From: Thermohalobaculum sp039026375
Lineage (GTDB): Bacteria > Pseudomonadota > Alphaproteobacteria > Rhodobacterales > Rhodobacteraceae
Assembly (NCBI GenBank): GCA_039026375.1
Contig: JBCCML010000022.1
Location: 3,910-67,909, forward strand
Direction of reading: 5' to 3'
DNA: 64,000 nucleotides
The notes beneath the pieces are model-generated. The model did not search any database, had not been told where the DNA came from, and saw nothing but the letters and a program-made list of their open reading frames with translations. Positions 52,498-59,910 of this stretch are shown piece by piece. The stretch's first letter is position 1, and each line of letters opens with the position of its first letter. Position numbers and translations under genes: made by a program.

Positions 52498-53172
52498 ATG
52501 GCGAAGACGGTTTTGATCGCAGGAGCGAGCCGCGGGATCGGCCTTGAGATGGCGCGCCAGGCGAAGGCCCGGGGCGATCGCGTCATTGCCATGGTCCGCA
52601 GCGCAAATGTTGCGAGCGCATTGGATGGGATTGCCGACGAGGTGATGGTCGCAGACGTCACCGACGAAGCCTCGTTGGCTCGAGCTGCGGACAAGTCAGA
52701 CACACCCATCGACCTGTTGATCTGCAACGCTGGCGTCTATCGGGGCCGGGGGGGTATCGATGCGCCCGATAGCGGCCTGGAGGCCTGGCAGGACGTTCTG
52801 ACAACCAATGTCGCGGGACCGTTCCTAGTGTCTCGCGCATTTTTACCCCGCATCGCGGCAGCCAAAGGCAAGATCGCCGTTGTCTCCTCAAAAATGGGGT
52901 CGTCCGCGCGCTCACCGGGAGGCGCCTACCTCTACCGGGCCTCGAAGGCCGCTGCGACGAACCTGGCCTGCAATCTTGCGGCTGAACTCAAGCCTCAGGG
53001 CGTGGCGGTCGGCGCATACCACCCTGGCTGGGTGCGCACCGAGATGGGCGGGGCGGAGGCCGACCTAACCGTCGAGGAAAGTGCCGCGGGGCTATTGGCA
53101 CGATTTGACGCGCTGTCGATGGAGACGAGCGGACTCTTCGAAGACTATGCCGGCGAAGCGATCCCGTTCTGA
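52498..53172 (+). CDS. Short-chain dehydrogenase/reductase
   Basis: A 224-residue classical SDR with GASRGIG, NAGVYRG, the catalytic Ser in VVSSKMG and YRASK as the Tyr-Lys pair. It resembles C-factor/sniffer-type SDRs. The ATG at 52498 has GGGAG upstream; an earlier ATG at 52408 overlaps the divergent gene. Substrate unknown. It converges with the SCO gene. Confidence 0.85.
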   Translation: MAKTVLIAGASRGIGLEMARQAKARGDRVIAMVRSANVASALDGIADEVMVADVTDEASLARAADKSDTPIDLLICNAGVYRGRGGIDAPDSGLEAWQDVLTTNVAGPFLVSRAFLPRIAAAKGKIAVVSSKMGSSARSPGGAYLYRASKAAATNLACNLAAELKPQGVAVGAYHPGWVRTEMGGAEADLTVEESAAGLLARFDALSMETSGLFEDYAGEAIPF

Positions 53173-53239
53173 GTGCTGCCCGAGAGGCGCGTCGTCGAAA
53201 GCCTAGATGCCATCTTGTAGGGCAGCCATCCTATTAAGA

Positions 53240-53854
53240 TCACAGGGTGCCTAAGACACCTTCGATGTCGGTGGCGATCTGTTCTGGCGGGAACCCGTTC
53301 CTGAAGACACCTACGGTGCCGACCTCCGGCATGACGAAATACATGTAGGCGGTATGACTCATCAGATAATGCGCCGCCGAACCCGGCATCTCCTGGCGGC
53401 TGAAGTACACCTTGTAGGCATCGGCCGCTGATTTGATCTCGTCTTTCGTTCCGGTCAGCCCCATCATCCGCGGATGCATGCCGTCGACATAGGAGGCCAA
53501 GGCTTCGACGTCATCTCGCTCCGGATCCACGGTGACGAAGACCGGCTGGACCTCGATCCCCCGCTCCTCCAGCAGGATCACGGCGTCGGCCATCACCTGG
53601 GTGTCGATCGGGCACACGTCCGGGCAGAACGTATAACCGAAGTAGATTAGCGTGGGTCCATCGATCAGGGCGTCCGAAGAAACACGATTGCCTTCGTGGG
53701 TCGTCAGCTCAAACGGCCCGCCAATGGTCGATCCGCTCGCGTTCAGCAGCGCGGGCGATTTGTAGACAGGAGCCGGCAGTGACGCCATGTAGGCAGCAGC
53801 ACCAGCGATCACAGTTACAACCATTGCGGCGGCAAAGATGATGGGCCTTTGCAT
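53240..53854 (-). CDS. senC: SCO1/SenC copper chaperone
   Basis: A 204-residue protein with one N-terminal membrane helix (about 5-24) and a thioredoxin-like domain. The copper motif CPDVC has C77 and C81, and a His at 167 in MSHTAY completes the site. It delivers copper to the CuA site of cytochrome c oxidase. It is divergent from regB, as in the regB/senC/regA locus of Rhodobacter, but regA is not adjacent here. Confidence 0.92.
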   Translation of the reverse strand: MQRPIIFAAAMVVTVIAGAAAYMASLPAPVYKSPALLNASGSTIGGPFELTTHEGNRVSSDALIDGPTLIYFGYTFCPDVCPIDTQVMADAVILLEERGIEVQPVFVTVDPERDDVEALASYVDGMHPRMMGLTGTKDEIKSAADAYKVYFSRQEMPGSAAHYLMSHTAYMYFVMPEVGTVGVFRNGFPPEQIATDIEGVLGTL

Positions 53855-53953
53855 GATCCCTCCTTCGGCACCTTGCAGAAAGGCAGGATGGGCCGAATTT
53901 ACAAGTCTTGATCACAGGCTTTTCATCGCAGTGGTGGCGCGAGATAAGGCCGC

Positions 53954-55372
53954 ATGAGCGATCCGGCACACCCGTCGATCTTTAACCCGAGCGCCCGCGG
54001 TAATTGGGTCCGACTGCGCACCTTGGTGGTGCTGCGCTGGATGGCAATCGTCGGACAGCTGACCGCAGTGCTGGTGGCAACCTACGTTTTGGGCTTTCAG
54101 TTGCCGCTTTCCTTGTGTGCGCTGATGATATCTGCGTCCGCAATCCTGAACATCATTGCGTGGTTTGTTCATCCAACCGGCAAGCGCCTTAACGAGCGCG
54201 GGACGTTTCTGTCTCAATTCTTCGATCTGTCACAGCTGGTATCGATGTTAATGCTGACCGGTGGCCTGAACAATCCGTTTGCCGCTTTGATTCTGGCACC
54301 AGTGACGATCGGTGCAACGGCGCTAAAGCTGACGTCAACGATCGCATTGGCGGGAGTCGCGGTGCTTTGCGTTCCCGTAATGGCGTTTTTCCACCTGCCT
54401 TTGATCGATGCCTCTGGTGCGGCATTGGAAGCGCCACGGCTGTTTCAATACGGCATTGGGGCCGCCCTAATCATCGGTCTCGTATTTCTCAGCCTCTATG
54501 CCCGTCGGGTTACAGTGGAAGGCTACAGTATGTCTGAAGCGCTGAATGCCACCCAAATGGCCTTGGCACGGGAACAGCGTCTGGCCGCAATTGGTGGCAT
54601 GGCTGCGGCGGCGGCGCACGAACTGGGCACGCCTTTAGCGACGATCAAGCTGGTAGCCGGCGAATTGGCCGACGAGTTAGAGGACCAACCCGATTTGTCT
54701 GCGGACGTTCAGCTTATACGAGCGGAAGCAGAAAGGTGCGGCGCAATCATGGCCGACCTTAGCCGTGGTGGGCGCGATGATGCCCAGGTGAAAGAAGCGC
54801 CAATCACCGCCGTGATCGAAGAAGCGGCAGCCCCGCATGCAAATCGCGGCAAAGACTTGGTTATCCGCTTTGATCGACTGCTCGCTGAAGAAGTTGGCGA
54901 CCGCCAGCCAACAATCAGACGCAGCCCGGAACTGATCCACGGCTTGCGTAACGCCGTCCAGAATGCCGTGAGCTTTGCCCAGCAGACCGTGTGGATTGAT
55001 GCCGAGGTGAGCGATGGCTACCTGCGCATTGCTGTCGGTGATGACGGTCCCGGCTTCCGTCCTGACATCATGCCTCATTTGGGCGAACCCTACGTGTCCA
55101 GCAGAGGGTCGGGATCTGCGCGCAGTCGCGACGGATATGAGGGCATGGGCCTTGGGCTCTTCATCGCGCGTACCTTGTTGGAAAGAACCGGGGCTGAAAT
55201 CTCCTTTGTTAACGGGTCAGGTAATCGTCAGGGACATGCCAGTTCGGTGCCCGCAAGCCGCCGTAGACCGCCAGGTGCCGTTATGGAACTGCTTTGGCCC
55301 GAGGAACGCATGGTTGTTCCCCTTACGGAACGGCGTCGAGCTCTAGGTAAAAATGTCCGCTTTGCAGACTGA
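53954..55372 (+). CDS. regB: Redox-sensing histidine kinase RegB
   Basis: A 472-residue RegB. Six membrane helices fill the first 185 residues, with the quinone-binding loop GGLNNPF at 103-109. The phospho-acceptor is H222 in AAHELGTPLAT, and the redox-active Cys is C262 in ERCGAIM. The HATPase domain follows, with a GMGLGLFIA box. RegB senses the ubiquinone pool and oxygen and phosphorylates RegA, which controls photosynthesis, respiration and fixation genes. It is divergent from senC. Confidence 0.93.
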   Translation: MSDPAHPSIFNPSARGNWVRLRTLVVLRWMAIVGQLTAVLVATYVLGFQLPLSLCALMISASAILNIIAWFVHPTGKRLNERGTFLSQFFDLSQLVSMLMLTGGLNNPFAALILAPVTIGATALKLTSTIALAGVAVLCVPVMAFFHLPLIDASGAALEAPRLFQYGIGAALIIGLVFLSLYARRVTVEGYSMSEALNATQMALAREQRLAAIGGMAAAAAHELGTPLATIKLVAGELADELEDQPDLSADVQLIRAEAERCGAIMADLSRGGRDDAQVKEAPITAVIEEAAAPHANRGKDLVIRFDRLLAEEVGDRQPTIRRSPELIHGLRNAVQNAVSFAQQTVWIDAEVSDGYLRIAVGDDGPGFRPDIMPHLGEPYVSSRGSGSARSRDGYEGMGLGLFIARTLLERTGAEISFVNGSGNRQGHASSVPASRRRPPGAVMELLWPEERMVVPLTERRRALGKNVRFAD

Positions 55373-55524
55373 TTCCCCTCATTCTTGACTAATTTACCTC
55401 AGATTGTGCAATCTAAGGAAATTGAGTAGCATGAGCCTTGCGTTGTTCCTTTGATTAATGCATGCGTTTATACAACTTTAAGATGTGTGGTTCGGTTCCC
55501 AGTTTGTGAAAGGGGTCGTGTCGC

Positions 55525-57582
55525 GTGCCTGATCAAGGCGTGTTTACAATAACTTCGAGTATGCTGCTGATCATCGTTTCGGTGGGTCTGCTCGTTTCGG
55601 CATTTGTCATCTGGCTATTGTTTTACGCTCGAGACCGCCGCCCTTCGTCGGAAGAGTTATCAGACGGCGCAGTGCTGCTAATCGGCGACGGCATGGTAAA
55701 ACAAATGTCGGAAACTGCGCGGTCCCTGCTGGGTGACCGCGAAAACATGCCGATTATCCGTGTGCTCGATGATTTTCTTGGCAGCGAGGCTAGCACCGCG
55801 CGCGACGCCGTCAACCGGCTGGAGATGACGGGCGATCCTGTCGACATGATCGTCCGGTCTGCCGATGGCGCCGCATTCGAACTGATCGGCACCCCAGCTG
55901 GTGCAATGATCCGGCTGATCTTGCGGAATGCCGAATTGATGGATGTGAAACTGCGCGATGCAGAACGCCGCGTCGATGCTGCCTCACGCGCGTTACAGGA
56001 CCGAAAATGGGAGCACGAGACACTCAGCGGATTGATAGGTGATGCACCATTGATCGCCTGGCACCGGACGTCCGATGGGCGAATAAACTGGTCAGGTGGG
56101 TCAATCGCCGTTCGAAACGCGACCGTCCTGGCAGACCGCGCTGTTGAACTGATCGTTGCGCGGACAAAGCTGAACCGTCAGCCCGTTCTGGCGGGTCAAC
56201 CACAGAAATCTCGCATCGAGATCGTAGTGGATGACACCACCGAAACGGTTTCTTTGCACGTGGTCGAGATTATTCGAAACGATGGCAGCCGGATTGGTTT
56301 CGCCACCGATGCTGGGACTGCTGCAACGGCAGAGCGAACGCTGACGCGCTTCGTGCAAACGATGACCGAGACCTTCGCGCACCTGACCGTTGGACTTGCA
56401 ATCTTTGATCGCAACCAGACCCTTGCATTGTTCAACCCAGCGCTTGTCCAGATGTGGCAGGTAGAGCCTGCGTGGTTGGCACGCCGTCCCAGCCTGAGAG
56501 ACATTATCGACGAGTTGCGCGCCACCCGTCGCCTTCCCGAATTGCAGGACTTCCACAAATGGCGCGCACGTCTATTGGACCTTTTCGAGAATACCGAGGC
56601 GGCGGACTATGAAGAACTCTGGCACTTGGCCGACGGTTCAAACATTCGCGTGCTTGCACGCCCGCATCCGCATGGCTCGCTGGCCTTCATCTTTGACGAC
56701 GTGACTGAACGGGTTCGCCTTGAACAACGCTATCGACATTCGATTGATCTGCGTCGCGCAACCCTGGACAGGCTGACCGAGGGAATAGCCGTCTTCGGTC
56801 CCAACGGTCTGCTGCAGTTTGTCAACCAAGCCTTTCACGAGATTTGGGGCACAGATTCAGAGACTGTTTATGCCGCGATGCACGCTCGCCAACTCGTAAC
56901 ACTCTGCGACTCGCTTTCGATTACGGACAGTGTCTGGCAACGCCTTTACGGTTTCATCACTGGTGAGGAGGGTCGCCAAGCCTGGGAAGCCGAGATGGAG
57001 ATGGGATCAGGGCGTGTGTTGCTCGCCCGCGTCGCACCATTACCCGACGGCTCTACCATGACGGTGTTTGCCGATGCGGGTGGCAAACTGGTCAACCAGG
57101 GGCCAAGAGAGGAAAACGACGTCGAAGGTTGCGACCTAGCGTCGGCCATCGAGTCGACTCTAGAACGGCTAGCCACTCAAGCCCAGGAGCAAGGCGTCAC
57201 CCTGACTTCTGGGCTGGACAATCTGCCGCCGGCAGTGGCAAGGGATGCGCAGTTGATCCGGCAACTTTTCTTTGCGTTAGGCGCGGAGGCGATGCGACAC
57301 GCGGCACAAGGCGCGGACGTCACGATAGGTGCAGAGACGCTGTCCTCAGGCGTGGCATTGTCGGCGGCCGTATCTCAGACTCCGCCGGATCTTTCCGAAC
57401 CGACTGCACTGTTAGCCGTCGCTCGACAATTTGCGGGGCGCGTCGGCGGTACAGTCGATGTCGAACAAGATAAATCTGCCAATACCATGCGACTGATTTG
57501 TAAGTTCGATCCGCTGGCTGATGTGGATCAGAACGGGACGCAGGGCGGGTCGATCACCCAGATCCCAAACAAGCGCGCCTAA
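55525..57582 (+). CDS. PAS-domain membrane protein with degenerate kinase end
   Basis: A 685-residue protein. One membrane helix (12-34) precedes three PAS-like regions (about 45-130, 285-405 and 420-530, e.g. GLAIFDRNQTLALFNPALVQMW). The C-terminal part resembles a kinase ATPase domain, but there is no HxxRTPL acceptor helix, the N-box is Glu588 (LGAEAMRHA) and no glycine-rich box is clear. Related alphaproteobacterial proteins at this locus usually have kinase motifs. A GTG start with AAGGGG upstream is used. It is likely a sensing pseudo-kinase. Confidence 0.7.
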   Translation: MPDQGVFTITSSMLLIIVSVGLLVSAFVIWLLFYARDRRPSSEELSDGAVLLIGDGMVKQMSETARSLLGDRENMPIIRVLDDFLGSEASTARDAVNRLEMTGDPVDMIVRSADGAAFELIGTPAGAMIRLILRNAELMDVKLRDAERRVDAASRALQDRKWEHETLSGLIGDAPLIAWHRTSDGRINWSGGSIAVRNATVLADRAVELIVARTKLNRQPVLAGQPQKSRIEIVVDDTTETVSLHVVEIIRNDGSRIGFATDAGTAATAERTLTRFVQTMTETFAHLTVGLAIFDRNQTLALFNPALVQMWQVEPAWLARRPSLRDIIDELRATRRLPELQDFHKWRARLLDLFENTEAADYEELWHLADGSNIRVLARPHPHGSLAFIFDDVTERVRLEQRYRHSIDLRRATLDRLTEGIAVFGPNGLLQFVNQAFHEIWGTDSETVYAAMHARQLVTLCDSLSITDSVWQRLYGFITGEEGRQAWEAEMEMGSGRVLLARVAPLPDGSTMTVFADAGGKLVNQGPREENDVEGCDLASAIESTLERLATQAQEQGVTLTSGLDNLPPAVARDAQLIRQLFFALGAEAMRHAAQGADVTIGAETLSSGVALSAAVSQTPPDLSEPTALLAVARQFAGRVGGTVDVEQDKSANTMRLICKFDPLADVDQNGTQGGSITQIPNKRA

Positions 57583-57674
57583 CGTCTGAAAAGCGGCCAA
57601 CTGCTTGCTTTGGGGTGTTAATTTTGAAGAGCACCGATTACTCCTTAACCTGTGATGAATGGGCTGGTGCCGCC

Positions 57675-58172
57675 ATGTCGCAAAAGCAGGCAGATCCTTT
57701 CGAGATTGACGATTTGAAACTGCGTAGCCCGACGCCAGAGGCAACTTACGATATCGGCGCTCGGCTTGGCACGGCTCTGGAACCGGGCGATCTGGTAACG
57801 TTGAGCGGCCCCTTCGGTGCAGGAAAGTCCCATCTGGCCAGGGCGGCGATAAAAGCGAAGCTTGGCAGTACCGAAGTTCACGTACCATCGCCTAGCTACA
57901 CGCTTGTCAACGTGTATGCGCACGAGGATGGGGACATTTGGCACGCCGACCTCTACCGGCTGGGCGCGCCGGACGAGATGGATGAAATCGGGCTTCAGGA
58001 CGCGCTTTCAGATGCAGTTGTGCTCGTGGAATGGCCAGATCGTTGGGCCGATCTGCCACCTCGCCGACTGGCGATTGAACTTAAAGTAACGGGCCAAGAT
58101 AGCCGCGCGCTCGCGATCAAGGCGCTTGGCGGCGGTTGGGGGCCGGTTCTCTCCGCGCTGAAGGCATGCTGA
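57675..58172 (+). CDS. tsaE: tRNA t6A synthesis ATPase TsaE
   Basis: A 165-residue P-loop protein. Walker A is GPFGAGKS (45-52), and the DEMDEIGLQDALSDAVVLVEWPDR segment is typical of TsaE. With TsaB and TsaD it is needed for t6A37 of tRNAs. The ATG at 57675 gives the family length; a GTG at 57615 would add 20 residues. It ends in TGATG, running into amgK. Confidence 0.92.
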   Translation: MSQKQADPFEIDDLKLRSPTPEATYDIGARLGTALEPGDLVTLSGPFGAGKSHLARAAIKAKLGSTEVHVPSPSYTLVNVYAHEDGDIWHADLYRLGAPDEMDEIGLQDALSDAVVLVEWPDRWADLPPRRLAIELKVTGQDSRALAIKALGGGWGPVLSALKAC

Positions 58173-59200
58173 TGGACGATCCCCGCAGTGAGCGTAACGC
58201 CCTTATCCGCCGCTTTCTGAACGCCGCAGGCTGGGCATCTGCGTCGCTAGCGCCCCTGGCAGGGGATGCGTCGAACCGGCGGTATCTGCGCGTCGTTGAT
58301 ACAGATCGCATCGCTGTCCTAATGGACGCACCGCCAGACCAGGGCGAGGATACACAACCCTTCATCGCCGTGACGAATTGGCTGCGGGCACTTGACCTAT
58401 CTGCACCTCAGATCCTGGCAGCAGATAACAACATGGGCTTTCTGCTGCTCGAGGATTTGGGGGACGCCTTATTTGCGCGCCATCTCCAACAAAAACCAAA
58501 GGATTCAGTGCCACTTTACGGGGCGGCCGTCGATCTCCTTCTCCGGGTATCAAGGGCTCGCGCCCCGGATTGGATGGCAGACTACGACAAATCAGTACTG
58601 GAGCGTGAAGCTGCGCTGTTCTGTGATTGGTGGTTGCCGCTCTCAGCGGGTCAGACAATCGCCGATGATGCGCGTGCCGACTTCCTCGGGCTGGTGAATG
58701 AAGTCACCGGTACGGTGGCAGAGACCAGGCAGATCGCAGTCCTTCGCGACTACCATGCAGAGAATCTTCTTTGGCTACCGGATCGAAGTGCCCATGCAAA
58801 CGTCGGCCTACTGGACTACCAAGACGCCCTGGCCGGTCACCCGGCCTATGACTTGGTTTCGTTGCTAGAGGATGCGCGCCGCGATACCGAATTAGATCTA
58901 CAGCAGGCGATGCTGGCCCGCTATCTCATGGGTCGCCCATACCTGGACCGTGATGCTTTTCTGGCGGCCTACTCTACGCTTGGGGCACAGCGGAACCTTA
59001 AGATCATTGGGATCTTTGCCCGCTTGGCGGTGCGGGACGGCAAGCCCCGGTATCTGGGTCTGATCCCAAGGGTCTGGGGACATCTGCAAAACGACCTTAA
59101 GCACCCGGCTTTGGCATCACTGGCACGCTGGCTTGCGCAGAATACAGAACCACCGACACCCGCAAAGCTGGCGGCGCTGGTGGCGCAGTCACCTAGATGA
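58172..59200 (+). CDS. amgK: N-acetylmuramate/N-acetylglucosamine kinase AmgK
   Basis: A 342-residue aminoglycoside-phosphotransferase-fold kinase. The catalytic loop is RDYHAENLLWL and the metal Asp is in LLDYQDALAGHPAYDL. With MurU it recycles cell-wall MurNAc to UDP-MurNAc through an anomeric route that bypasses fosfomycin-sensitive MurA. The ATG at 58172 overlaps the TsaE stop by 1 base and has GAAGG upstream; its stop overlaps murU (ATGA). Confidence 0.9.
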   Translation: MDDPRSERNALIRRFLNAAGWASASLAPLAGDASNRRYLRVVDTDRIAVLMDAPPDQGEDTQPFIAVTNWLRALDLSAPQILAADNNMGFLLLEDLGDALFARHLQQKPKDSVPLYGAAVDLLLRVSRARAPDWMADYDKSVLEREAALFCDWWLPLSAGQTIADDARADFLGLVNEVTGTVAETRQIAVLRDYHAENLLWLPDRSAHANVGLLDYQDALAGHPAYDLVSLLEDARRDTELDLQQAMLARYLMGRPYLDRDAFLAAYSTLGAQRNLKIIGIFARLAVRDGKPRYLGLIPRVWGHLQNDLKHPALASLARWLAQNTEPPTPAKLAALVAQSPR

Positions 59201-59910
59201 TGACTCCACACACGGCCATGGTCCTGGCAGCCGGTTACGGTACTCGGATGGGGGCATTGACAGCCAATCGGCCAAAACCGCTTTTGACTGTCTGCGGCCA
59301 GACCCTTTTGGATCGGACGCTGGACTTGGCAGCAGCGGCCAACACTCAGCGAGTTGTAGTCAACTTGCATTACCTTGGGGACCAGATCCGGGCACATCTG
59401 GAAGACCGTGCTCTACCACACATTACCCTTTCCGAAGAGCAGCCGCAGATCCTGGATACCGGTGGCGGGGTGGCTAAGGCGCTGCCATATCTCGGCGCCG
59501 AGCCATTTTTCGTCTTGAACAGCGACAATGTCTTTGTCGGGCCGAATCCGTTGCAGGCAGCGGTGCAGGGTTGGAACTCGGATCGCATGGATGTCTGCTT
59601 GCTGCTGATCCCAAAGGCCCACGCCCGGGCCTATATGCGGCCGGGTGACTTCCTGCTTGATGATACTGGTTATCCCGTGCGTCGCGGCGCAGCGGCCGAA
59701 GCAGCCTATGTCTATGTCGGCGTGCAAATCATGAAGCCGGACGTCTTTAAAAAAGTTCCGAAGGGGCCGTTTTCGATGAACGTGATCTGGGATCACTTGC
59801 TGGAACAGGGCCGCCTAGGCGTTGCGATCTACCAAGGCACTTGGGTCGATGTTGGAACACCCGAGGGATTAGCAGCCGCAGAAAATGCTCTAGCGGAGCA
59901 CAACGCGTGA
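59197..59910 (+). CDS. murU: N-acetylmuramate alpha-1-phosphate uridylyltransferase MurU
   Basis: A 237-residue nucleotidyltransferase. AAGYGTRMGALTANRPKPLL is the nucleotide loop, and ILDTGGGVAKAL and NSDNVFVG are the sugar-1-phosphate motifs. Following AmgK, it makes UDP-MurNAc. It overlaps amgK (ATGA) and addB (GTGA). Confidence 0.92.
   Translation: MMTPHTAMVLAAGYGTRMGALTANRPKPLLTVCGQTLLDRTLDLAAAANTQRVVVNLHYLGDQIRAHLEDRALPHITLSEEQPQILDTGGGVAKALPYLGAEPFFVLNSDNVFVGPNPLQAAVQGWNSDRMDVCLLLIPKAHARAYMRPGDFLLDDTGYPVRRGAAAEAAYVYVGVQIMKPDVFKKVPKGPFSMNVIWDHLLEQGRLGVAIYQGTWVDVGTPEGLAAAENALAEHNA

Noticed and set aside
53855..53953. RegA binding box between senC and regB
   Set aside because: A loose GCGGC...GCG pattern is present, but it is too weak to distinguish from background in GC-rich DNA.
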